5,153 nucleotides of DNA from an uncultured Collinsella sp. (GTDB taxonomy: Bacteria > Actinomycetota > Coriobacteriia > Coriobacteriales > Coriobacteriaceae): contig URYU01000126.1 in the NCBI GenBank assembly GCA_900552155.1, positions 1 to 5,153 on the forward strand, in the 5' to 3' direction. Every line of letters starts with the position of its first letter. Position 1 is the first letter of the stretch. The notes beneath the pieces are model-generated. The model was not told where the DNA came from and did no database searches. It saw only the letters and a list, made by a program, of their open reading frames with translations. Of this stretch, positions 1 through 5,153 are shown in pieces. Made by a program: the position numbers and the translations under genes.

Positions 1-1232
1 ATGACCTCACGCCGTCCATGACCGCCACGATCGATAAGGCCCACGTTGACGGTATCGTCACCGAGACCGGTGGCCGCACGTCGCACTCCGCGATCATCGC
101 GCGTGCCCTCGAGATCCCGGCTGTCCTTTCGGTTTCCAACAGCTGCACCGCGCTGCGCAACGGTATGACCGTTGTCGTCGACGGTGGCAAGGGTATCGTC
201 GAGGCCGATCCCGACGAGGAGACGCTCGCTGCCTACACCGCCAAGGCCGAGGCCTTCGCTGCCGAGAAGGCAGCCCTCGAGGCCTTCCGTGGCAAGCCGT
301 CCGTGACTGCCGATGGCATCAAAAAGATCATCGCCTGCAACATCGGTAACCCTGATGACGTGCCCAACGCGCTCGATCACGATGCCGAGGCCATCGGTCT
401 GTTCCGCTCCGAGTTCCTGTTCATGGACTCTGCCGAGCTTCCTTCCGAGGAGGAGCAGTTCAACGCCTACCGTAAGGTTGCCAGCGCGCTCAAGGGTGCT
501 CCGGTCATCATCCGCACGCTCGATGTGGGTGGCGACAAGGAGATTCCGTATCTGCATATGGTCAAGGAAGACAACCCCTTCATGGGCTTCCGCGCCGTGC
601 GTTACTGCCTGGCCAATCCCGACCAGTACAAGGTCCAGCTCCGCGCTCTGCTGCGCGCTAGCGCCTTCGGTGACGTCAAGATCATGATCCCGCTCGTCAC
701 CTGCGTCGAGGAGGTCTTGGCTGTAAAGGAGCTCGTCGAGCAGTGCAAGGCCGAGCTGACCGAAGAGGGTCGCAAGTTCAACGAGAACATCGAGGTCGGC
801 ATCATGGTCGAGACGCCCGCCGCTTCGCTGCTCGCAGACCGTCTTGCCGAGGTTGCCGACTTCTTCTCCATCGGCACCAACGACCTGATCGGCTACACCA
901 TGTGCGCCGACCGTGGTAACGACACCATCTCCAACCTGTACCAGGTTTACTATCCCGCCGTGCTCCGCTCGCTCAAGAACATCATCGAGAGCGGCGTGAA
1001 GGCCGGCATCATGGTCGGTATGTGCGGCGAGGCCGCTGCCGATCCGCTGCTCGAGCCGCTGCTGATCAGCTGGGGCCTGGAGGAGTTCTCGATGAGCGCT
1101 CCGTCGATCCTGCGCGCCCGCAAGACCATCAGCCAGTGGACCAAGGCCGAGTGCGACGAGCTCGCCGAGAAGGCACTCGCCTGCAACACCGCCGCCGAGG
1201 TCAAGGCACTGCTCGAGTCCGCAGCTCGCTAA
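1..1232 (+). CDS. ptsI: Phosphoenolpyruvate-protein phosphotransferase (PTS Enzyme I), 5'-truncated by the window
   Basis: Cytoplasmic first enzyme of the sugar phosphotransferase system: it autophosphorylates from PEP on a histidine and passes the phosphate to HPr. The reading frame is open from base 3, and the residues DLTPS before the first ATG at 18 match family sequence, so that ATG is internal. The active-site motif GGRTSHSAIIAR puts the phospho-His at 84-86. After a helical linker comes the PEP-binding TIM-barrel domain. Equivalents of E. coli Arg296 (405-407), Arg332 (513-515), Glu431 (810-812), Asp455 (882-884), the DRGND motif, and catalytic Cys502 in MCGE (1023-1025) are all present. 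Aligning the His with E. coli His189 suggests about 160 residues are missing upstream, giving a normal full length near 570. One oddity: the second PEP-enzyme signature reads TNDLIGY instead of TNDLTQY. Stop is TAA. A sugar kinase follows 74 bp downstream, probably in the same transcript. Family assignment is very secure. Confidence 0.97.
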   Translation, partial: DLTPSMTATIDKAHVDGIVTETGGRTSHSAIIARALEIPAVLSVSNSCTALRNGMTVVVDGGKGIVEADPDEETLAAYTAKAEAFAAEKAALEAFRGKPSVTADGIKKIIACNIGNPDDVPNALDHDAEAIGLFRSEFLFMDSAELPSEEEQFNAYRKVASALKGAPVIIRTLDVGGDKEIPYLHMVKEDNPFMGFRAVRYCLANPDQYKVQLRALLRASAFGDVKIMIPLVTCVEEVLAVKELVEQCKAELTEEGRKFNENIEVGIMVETPAASLLADRLAEVADFFSIGTNDLIGYTMCADRGNDTISNLYQVYYPAVLRSLKNIIESGVKAGIMVGMCGEAAADPLLEPLLISWGLEEFSMSAPSILRARKTISQWTKAECDELAEKALACNTAAEVKALLESAAR

Positions 1233-1249
1233 TTTGGTATCAGAGGTAA

Positions 1250-1279
1250 CCGCGTGGTTGGAATGGGCCGGCCACGCGG
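1250..1279 (+). other. Intergenic hairpin between ptsI and the first kinase gene
   Basis: CCGCGTGG (1250-1257) is the exact reverse complement of CCACGCGG (1272-1279), with a 14-base loop that contains the start of the palindrome GGCCGGCC (1266-1273). No T-run follows, so it does not look like an intrinsic terminator. It could stabilise the 3' end of ptsI mRNA, mark a processing site or attenuate read-through into the kinase gene. The structure is visible; the role is inference. Confidence 0.55.
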
Positions 1280-1306
1280 CCCTCACATATACAGGGGGTA
1301 CTGTAA

Positions 1307-2239
1307 ATGTTCTACACGCTAACCGCTAACCCGGCTGTCGACATGACGGTTTCGAGCTCTCCGCTCGAGCCCGACGAGAACGTCCGCACCGGCTCGGCCA
1401 GCTACACGGCTAACGGCAAGGGCCTCGACGTGTCCTTCGCCTTTAAGAAGATGGGCGTCGACACCGTCGCGCTCGGCTTCTTCGCTGGCTTCACGGGCAA
1501 GTTCATCGTCGAGGAGGTCATGAACCTGGGTTGCCTCTGCCGCCCGGTCTGGACCGACGGTATCACGCGCATTAACACCTACGTCAACGATGGCCAGCAC
1601 GAGTACGGCATCCTGAACCCGGGTGCTCCGATCACGCCGCAGCACCAGGAGGAGCTCTACAACATCCTGGACACCGCGGGCGATCTCGAGTGCCTGATCG
1701 TTTCCGGCTCCGTGCCTCCCAAAGCTACGCCCGACTTCCTGGCTCAGGTCATGGAGCACGCTCAGGCTCGTGGCGCCGACGTCGTCCTGGACCTGTCCTC
1801 CGACAAGCTCAAGGAGCTCGCTCACAAGAAGCCGCTGCTCATTAAGCCGAACCATCACGAGATGAAGGCCATCTTCGGCGTGCCGGTCGACACCGACGAC
1901 GAGGTCCGCGTTGCCATGAAGATGGCTCACGACGCTGGCGTTCAGAACGTGCTGCTCACCCGCGGTAGCCGCGGCGACGCTTACTTCTCCAACGGCGAGG
2001 ACATCTGGTACGCCAAGCGTGAGTTCAACATCAAGCTGGTTTCTTCCGTCTGCGCCGGCGACTGCACCCTCGCTGCGTTCCTGCACAAGTGGTACAGGGA
2101 TCGCGACAACGTCGAGGAGGCCATGAAGCTCGCTATGGCCACCGGCGCCAACGTTGCCGAGTCCGTCGGCATTGGCGACTTTGGTCACGTCGACGAGTAC
2201 AGCAAGCGCGTTGCTGTCCGCAAGCTCGATCGTCAGTAA
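1307..2239 (+). CDS. fruK: 1-phosphofructokinase-type PfkB-family sugar-phosphate kinase, copy 1
   Basis: Predicted cytoplasmic kinase converting fructose 1-phosphate plus ATP to fructose 1,6-bisphosphate, the step after PTS fructose uptake. The 310 residues match the usual family length. Visible family features: N-terminal TLTANPAVD with substrate-side Asp12, glycine motif NGKGLDVSF (36-44), sugar-phosphate-binding Arg88 in TRIN, SGSVPP, LIKPN, and the C-terminal ATP/anion-hole motif SVCAGD with presumed catalytic base Asp252. Oddities: the anion-hole motif has Cys249 where the family has Gly, with another Cys right after the catalytic Asp; residue 41 is Asp where the family and copy 2 have Asn. 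The ATG at 1307 is supported by AGGGGG at 1293-1298, 8 bases upstream. The gene lies 74 bp after ptsI with no clear terminator between them, so co-transcription is likely, and it ends at a strong terminator. A tagatose-6-phosphate or other hexose-phosphate kinase is possible; the family is secure, the exact substrate is not. Confidence 0.87.
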   Translation: MFYTLTANPAVDMTVSSSPLEPDENVRTGSASYTANGKGLDVSFAFKKMGVDTVALGFFAGFTGKFIVEEVMNLGCLCRPVWTDGITRINTYVNDGQHEYGILNPGAPITPQHQEELYNILDTAGDLECLIVSGSVPPKATPDFLAQVMEHAQARGADVVLDLSSDKLKELAHKKPLLIKPNHHEMKAIFGVPVDTDDEVRVAMKMAHDAGVQNVLLTRGSRGDAYFSNGEDIWYAKREFNIKLVSSVCAGDCTLAAFLHKWYRDRDNVEEAMKLAMATGANVAESVGIGDFGHVDEYSKRVAVRKLDRQ

Positions 2240-2267
2240 TCGAAACGCGACATATTCGTGCGCATGT

Positions 2268-2298
2268 GGCGCCCCGGTTTCGGCTGGGGCGCCTTTTT
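2268..2298 (+). terminator. Rho-independent terminator after kinase copy 1
   Basis: An 8-bp perfect GC-rich stem, GGCGCCCC (2268-2275) with GGGGCGCC (2286-2293), closes a 10-base loop and runs directly into TTTTT (2294-2298). It lies 28 bp after the TAA stop at 2239. It should end the ptsI-kinase transcript before kinase copy 2. Confidence 0.93.
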
Positions 2299-2364
2299 GT
2301 TCCGCCACGGGGGAGAGGTGTCCCGCCGTACTTCATCGCTCCCACACCGTTCACCGAGTTGTCC

Positions 2365-2393
2365 TAGCCTTTTACCGATGCGTGGAATATACT
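2365..2393 (+). promoter_or_regulatory. Putative sigma70-type promoter of kinase copy 2
   Basis: TATACT at 2388-2393 matches the -10 consensus in five of six positions and sits 34 bp before the ATG at 2428. At the ideal 17-bp spacing the -35 hexamer would be TAGCCT (2365-2370), only three of six matches, so the promoter may need an activator or may be weak. It lies downstream of a strong terminator, which makes a separate promoter here necessary in practice. The start site would be near 2400, giving a leader of about 28 bases. The -10 is convincing; the -35 is not. Confidence 0.6.
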
Positions 2394-2414
2394 TTCATTA
2401 ACACGTTGCTTCGT

Positions 2415-2421
2415 GAAAGGA
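2415..2421 (+). promoter_or_regulatory. Ribosome binding site that fixes the start of kinase copy 2
   Basis: GAAAGGA at 2415-2421 is a good Shine-Dalgarno six bases before the ATG at 2428. A GTG at 2413 is in frame but overlaps this site and would add five residues (MKGTF) not present in copy 1. Starting at 2428 gives MIYTLTANPA, which aligns residue for residue with copy 1 (MFYTLTANPA) and gives the same 310-residue length. Confidence 0.8.
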
Positions 2422-2427
2422 ACATTC

Positions 2428-3360
2428 ATGATTTACACGCTCACTGCAAATCCCGCCATTGACTACAACATCGCCTGCGACGGCCTTACTGCCAATACCG
2501 TCACGCGTACCCGCAATGCCGTCTACACGCCCAACGGCAAGGGCCTCAACGTCTCGTTTACGCTTGACCACTATGGTGTCGACACCACGATCCTGGGGTT
2601 CTTCGCCGGCTTCTCGGGTGAGTTTATCGTTAAGGGCGCCGAGGCCCTGGGCGTGCCCGTCAAGCCCGTGTGGACCGACGGTATTACGCGCGTCAATGTG
2701 TTCCTCAACGCCGGTCCCGACACCGAGTACAACATGGTCAATGCCGGTGCCGCCATCAATGAGGCCAACGAGCAGGAGATGTTTGAACTTATCGATTCGC
2801 TCGATGACATGACCTGCCTGGTCATCAGCGGCTCGCTGCCTCCCAACACTTCCGAGGGCTTCTTGGCCGAGGTCCTGCGCCGTGTCAAGGCCAAGGGGGC
2901 CGAGTTCGTCCTCGACATCTCGAGCCATCAGCTGGCAGACCTCATTGCTCTGGAGCCACTGCTGATCAAGCCCAATGACGACGAGCTGCTTGACATCTTT
3001 GGCATCAAGGTGAGCGGTGGCGACGACGAGTCCGTCAAGGGCGCTATGGCCGAGCTGCACGCCAAGGGCGCCAAGAACGTGCTCCTGACCCATGGTGGCG
3101 CCGGTGCGTACTTCTCCAACGGCGAGCATATCTGGTTTGCCAACCGCACCTTCGACGTCAAGCTGTTGTCGACGGTGTGCGCCGGCGATTCCTCGCTCGC
3201 TGCCTTCCTGTCCGTGTGGCACGACGCCCCTGAGCGTGTTGAGGATGCCTTGCGTCTTTCGATGGCCACCGGCGCCAACGTGGTCGAGTGCCCCGGTCTG
3301 GGCGATTTTGCCAAGGTGGACGAATATAAGAAGCACATCGAGGTTCGCCAGGTCTGCTAG
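2428..3360 (+). CDS. 1-phosphofructokinase-type PfkB-family sugar-phosphate kinase, copy 2
   Basis: Tandem paralogue of the preceding kinase, also exactly 310 residues and roughly half identical by eye, with long shared blocks such as YTLTANPA, LGFFAGF, PVWTDGITR and PLLIKPN. Family features: Asp12 in NPAID, glycine motif NGKGLNVSF with the usual Asn41, phosphate-binding Arg88 in TRVN, SGSLPP, LIKPN, LTHGGAGAYF and the ATP/anion-hole motif TVCAGD with presumed base Asp254. As in copy 1, Cys (residue 251) replaces the first Gly of GAGD. A strong terminator before it and a good -10 with its own Shine-Dalgarno indicate an independent transcription unit; a second terminator follows the TAG stop. 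Substrate is probably fructose 1-phosphate, but fructose 6-phosphate, tagatose 6-phosphate or a related hexose phosphate cannot be excluded. This copy keeps the more canonical substrate-side residues, so it is at least as likely as copy 1 to be the true FruK. I therefore give no symbol. Confidence 0.85.
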   Translation: MIYTLTANPAIDYNIACDGLTANTVTRTRNAVYTPNGKGLNVSFTLDHYGVDTTILGFFAGFSGEFIVKGAEALGVPVKPVWTDGITRVNVFLNAGPDTEYNMVNAGAAINEANEQEMFELIDSLDDMTCLVISGSLPPNTSEGFLAEVLRRVKAKGAEFVLDISSHQLADLIALEPLLIKPNDDELLDIFGIKVSGGDDESVKGAMAELHAKGAKNVLLTHGGAGAYFSNGEHIWFANRTFDVKLLSTVCAGDSSLAAFLSVWHDAPERVEDALRLSMATGANVVECPGLGDFAKVDEYKKHIEVRQVC

Positions 3361-3382
3361 CCGCATCGAAAAATCGCTGCCG

Positions 3383-3418
3383 AACACCCGCTTTGGATCT
3401 CCGAGGCGGGTGTTTTTT
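3383..3418 (+). terminator. Rho-independent terminator after kinase copy 2
   Basis: AACACCCGC (3383-3391) pairs perfectly with GCGGGTGTT (3406-3414) around a 14-base loop, and the 3' arm runs into a six-base T-run (3413-3418). It begins 22 bp after the TAG stop at 3360 and isolates the kinase gene from the downstream tRNA nucleotidyltransferase gene. Confidence 0.93.
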
Positions 3419-3499
3419 GCTCGCTGAACGTATGTGGCGTCTGCTGTCTCGTTTTATCTAATCGACGACGCGATTGCGTGTGCGCGCTTTCTCGTTTCT

Positions 3500-3508
3500 T
3501 GTTAGACT
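3500..3508 (+). promoter_or_regulatory. Possible extended -10 promoter of the tRNA nucleotidyltransferase gene
   Basis: TGTTAGACT has a TAGACT hexamer (four of six matches to TATAAT) preceded by TG and one base, the extended -10 arrangement, which can work without a good -35. None is seen at 17 bp. Transcription would start near 3515, about 40 bases before the ATG. The rest of the 137-bp gap after the terminator (3419-3555) shows no other gene-like feature. Confidence 0.4.
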
Positions 3509-3541
3509 TCTTGAGAACCATCGATTAACGCTCACAAGCGC

Positions 3542-3547
3542 AGGAGG
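3542..3547 (+). promoter_or_regulatory. Strong ribosome binding site of the tRNA nucleotidyltransferase gene
   Basis: AGGAGG is a perfect anti-Shine-Dalgarno match, eight bases before the ATG at 3556. It fixes that ATG as the start. Confidence 0.85.
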
Positions 3548-3555
3548 CCATAGGC

Positions 3556-4950
3556 ATGTGCAATGTTTCGCTCAACGGTACTCAACCGTCCGATGCGTCC
3601 CTGCGCGTCCTGCGCGCGCTTGAGGCGGCTGGTCTTGAGGCTTGGTACGTGGGCGGTTGGGTGCGCGACGCCCTGATGGGTTGCCCCAGCCACGATGTTG
3701 ATATGTGCTGTAGCGGCCTGTGGCAGGAGTCCAAGGCGGCGCTCGAGGCCGCTGATATCGCGGTTGTGGAGTCGGGCATTAAATTTGGCGGAATCACGGC
3801 TATTTCCGATGGTGAGCGTATCGAGGTCACCACGTACCGTCTGGATGGCTTTTACACCGATGGTCGCCATCCCCAGAGTGTGGAGCGTGCCGCCTCGCGC
3901 GAGGACGATCTGGCTCTCCGCGACGTTACCGGCAACGCTATGGCCTGGCATCCCGAGCGCGGGCTTGTCGACCGCTACGACGGCCAGGGTGACTTGGAGT
4001 GCAAACTGATTCGCGCTGTCGGCGATCCCACGCGTCGCTTTAACGAGGACGCCCTGCGCATGTTGCGTGCGGTGCGCTTTGCCTGCCGCCTGGACTTTAT
4101 GATTGAGCCCGAGACTAAGCGCGCGCTTGCCGAGTGCGCGCCGCTGCTCGACGCCGTGGCGCGCGAGCGTGTGGGTATTGAGCTTGAGGGCATTCTTTCG
4201 ACCGGTCATGGGGGAGACGCGATGCTGCGCTACCCCGAGCTCATCTGTGCCTCTGTGCCTGAGCTGGCAGCGGGTCGCGGCTTTGATCAGCGAAGTGTCT
4301 ATCATGCGTTTAACGTTTACGAGCATATCGCCCGTGTGCTGACGGTGGCAGGGGAGCTTGCGCTGTGCGACGGCGTCGCGCCCTCGTCGAGCCTTATGTG
4401 GGCGGCGTTTTTGCACGATGTGTCCAAGCCCGATTGTTTCACGGTCGATCACGCCGGCAGCGGACACTTCTACGGTCATCCCGAGCTCGGCGCCAAGAAA
4501 GCGCGCGTCATTATGGATCGCCTGGCGCTCTCGCACGACCTGGTGCGCGACGTGTGCCTGCTCATCAAATATCACGACAAGCCGCTGCGCCCCGAGCGCT
4601 CCTGCCTGCTCAATATGATGCGCACGCTTTCGGGCGAGGGCGTCGACACGCCGCGTTTGATGGACGAGCTCATGGATCTTAAGCGTGCCGACACGCTCGG
4701 CAAGGCCCCGTCGTGCTTCTATTACGTTGAGACGATTGAGGAGATGCGCGCGATGGCGCACGAGCTGCTGAAGGCGGGGGAGCCCTATACGCTCAAGATG
4801 CTCGCCATCAACGGCGGCGACCTGATCCGTGCCGGAGTCAAGCCCGGGCCGGAACTGGGGCAGCTACTCAACTCCGCCCTCGACGCCGTGATCGAAGACA
4901 ACATCCCCAACGAGCGCGAAGCTCTTTTGGTCCATCTCAACTTGAATTAG
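3556..4950 (+). CDS. cca: CCA-adding-type tRNA nucleotidyltransferase (class II, poly(A) polymerase-like) with HD domain
   Basis: Predicted to add or repair the 3' CCA end of tRNAs from CTP and ATP without a template. The 464 residues fit the bacterial class II family with a C-terminal HD domain. N-terminal head: YVGGWVRD (GGxVRD at 33-38) and catalytic DVD (Asp47, Asp49), then a motif-B region (EDDLALRD, 116-123). The neck contains FNEDALRMLRAVRF (162-175), the EDxxR motif linked to nucleotide choice. The HD domain follows, with His250, His287-Asp288 and His340-Asp341 around a phosphohydrolase-like metal site. Oddities: motif B reads LRDVTGNA where RRDFTINA is usual, and the GxxHGT motif reads GIKFGG (74-79). 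Start is fixed by AGGAGG eight bases upstream. It forms a single-gene unit between two terminator-like structures. The family is secure; whether it adds full CCA, only part of it, or acts as a poly(A) polymerase cannot be read from sequence alone. Full CCA addition is most likely if it is the only such gene in the genome. Confidence 0.88.
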   Translation: MCNVSLNGTQPSDASLRVLRALEAAGLEAWYVGGWVRDALMGCPSHDVDMCCSGLWQESKAALEAADIAVVESGIKFGGITAISDGERIEVTTYRLDGFYTDGRHPQSVERAASREDDLALRDVTGNAMAWHPERGLVDRYDGQGDLECKLIRAVGDPTRRFNEDALRMLRAVRFACRLDFMIEPETKRALAECAPLLDAVARERVGIELEGILSTGHGGDAMLRYPELICASVPELAAGRGFDQRSVYHAFNVYEHIARVLTVAGELALCDGVAPSSSLMWAAFLHDVSKPDCFTVDHAGSGHFYGHPELGAKKARVIMDRLALSHDLVRDVCLLIKYHDKPLRPERSCLLNMMRTLSGEGVDTPRLMDELMDLKRADTLGKAPSCFYYVETIEEMRAMAHELLKAGEPYTLKMLAINGGDLIRAGVKPGPELGQLLNSALDAVIEDNIPNEREALLVHLNLN

Positions 4951-4980
4951 CTACCCAGTTTACCTGTGTGTTCCATAACC

Positions 4981-4999
4981 TGCCGACAATTTTTCGGCA
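4981..4999 (+). terminator. Weak terminator-like hairpin after the tRNA nucleotidyltransferase gene
   Basis: TGCCGA (4981-4986) pairs with TCGGCA (4994-4999) around the loop CAATTTT, 30 bp after the TAG stop. Only a broken T-rich stretch follows (ATTTGGAATTTCTTCTT), so termination would be weak. It lies before the tRNA promoter candidate, in a suitable place to separate the two units. Confidence 0.45.
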
Positions 5000-5014
5000 A
5001 TTTGGAATTTCTTC

Positions 5015-5043
5015 TTGCGCTGATGTTTTTTGTCCCGTAATAT
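5015..5043 (+). promoter_or_regulatory. Putative promoter of the tRNA-Glu gene
   Basis: TTGCGC (5015-5020) and TAATAT (5038-5043) are exactly 17 bp apart. They match the -35 and -10 consensus in three and four positions. Transcription would begin near 5050, giving a leader of about 28 bases before the tRNA, a normal length for a tRNA precursor. The spacing and position support it more than the hexamers do. Confidence 0.5.
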
Positions 5044-5077
5044 GTTTTCTCGCAGCACGGCAGTGCAGATGTCATGT

Positions 5078-5153
5078 GGCCCGTTCGTCTAGCGGTTTAG
5101 GACGCCGCCCTCTCAAGGCGGAGATCACCAGTTCGAATCTGGTACGGGCTACC
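5078..5153 (+). tRNA. tRNA-Glu, anticodon CTC (reads GAG); final base of the CCA end lies past the window
   Basis: A complete cloverleaf can be drawn by hand. The acceptor stem is 5078-5084 with 5144-5150 (seven pairs, the first a G-U). The D stem is 5087-5090 with 5100-5103. The anticodon stem is 5105-5109 with 5117-5121, loop CTCTCAA, anticodon CTC at 5112-5114. The variable region is 5122-5126, and the T stem 5127-5131 with 5139-5143 closes the loop TTCGAAT. A5151 is the discriminator, followed by CC at 5152-5153, the first two bases of an apparently encoded CCA. The anticodon decodes GAG, a heavily used codon throughout the genes in this window. More tRNA genes may follow, since nothing is visible beyond the edge. 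Confidence 0.96.

Noticed and set aside
18..20. ATG at 18 as the start of Enzyme I
   Set aside because: The frame is open upstream to the window edge with family-like residues (DLTPS), and starting here would remove the whole HPr-binding region. It is an internal Met of a truncated gene.
1319..2308. 329-codon open frame on the minus strand opposite kinase copy 1
   Set aside because: It is the antisense shadow of a high-GC coding gene: low complexity, rich in Val, Leu, Ala and Gly, no recognisable motif, and it runs through the terminator. The plus-strand product has clear family motifs.
2359..2364. TTGTCC as the -35 box of the kinase copy 2 promoter
   Set aside because: It matches the consensus better than TAGCCT but lies 23 bp from the -10, too far for a normal sigma70 promoter.
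2299..2364. Spacer between the terminator and the copy 2 promoter as a possible small gene or riboswitch
   Set aside because: Only a weak CGGG/CCCG repeat is visible; no Shine-Dalgarno with a start codon and no recognisable riboswitch core.
2413..2415. GTG at 2413 as the start of kinase copy 2
   Set aside because: It overlaps the Shine-Dalgarno of the ATG at 2428 and adds five residues not found in the paralogue.
2398..3387. 329-codon open frame on the minus strand opposite kinase copy 2, the same length as the one opposite copy 1
   Set aside because: The equal length is striking, but it follows from the paralogy and shared codon bias of the two kinase genes. It has no plausible motif and no reason to be translated.
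3532..4761. 409-codon open frame on the minus strand opposite the tRNA nucleotidyltransferase gene
   Set aside because: Antisense shadow of a GC-rich gene; no domain recognised, and the sense strand has clear catalytic motifs and an ideal Shine-Dalgarno.
1..5153. Mobile element, CRISPR array or defence island
   Set aside because: No transposase, integrase, regularly spaced repeats or target-site duplications seen; all four protein genes are metabolic or translation genes of similar composition.

Overview
The window (about 60% GC by eye, every gene on the + strand) looks like a chromosomal housekeeping and sugar-metabolism stretch from a moderately GC-rich bacterium. Codon choice, the Rho-independent terminators and the protein style suggest the class Coriobacteriia (Actinomycetota), with Collinsella or a relative as the best guess. 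That placement is inference from general familiarity, not from a search. There is no sign of a mobile element, prophage, CRISPR array or defence system.

Layout. Bases 1-1232 hold the 3' part of ptsI (PTS Enzyme I), whose N-terminal third lies before the window. After a 74-bp gap containing a perfect 8-bp inverted repeat come two tandem paralogous PfkB-family sugar-phosphate kinases of the 1-phosphofructokinase type (1307-2239 and 2428-3360). Both are exactly 310 residues and look roughly half identical by eye. They are separated by a strong Rho-independent terminator and a plausible promoter, so they are probably transcribed separately: copy 1 with ptsI, copy 2 on its own. Copy 2 ends in its own strong terminator. 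A class II CCA-adding-type tRNA nucleotidyltransferase with an HD domain follows (3556-4950). It has an ideal Shine-Dalgarno and a possible extended -10 promoter. The window ends with a tRNA-Glu (anticodon CTC) that has its own promoter-like sequence; its last visible bases are the CC of an encoded CCA end.

How they fit together. Enzyme I draws phosphate from PEP to drive PTS sugar uptake. PTS uptake of fructose gives fructose 1-phosphate, which a FruK-type kinase converts to fructose 1,6-bisphosphate for glycolysis, so ptsI plus fruK makes a coherent unit. The second kinase may be an isozyme or may act on a related sugar phosphate. The tRNA nucleotidyltransferase and tRNA-Glu are an unrelated translation-linked pair.

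The points most worth a second look are substitutions in normally invariant motifs: Cys in the anion-hole motif of both kinases (CAGD for GAGD), Asp for Asn at residue 41 in kinase copy 1 only, a weakened motif B and a missing HGT motif in the nucleotidyltransferase, and Gly for Gln in the second PEP-enzyme signature of Enzyme I. I found no clearly new biological system here.
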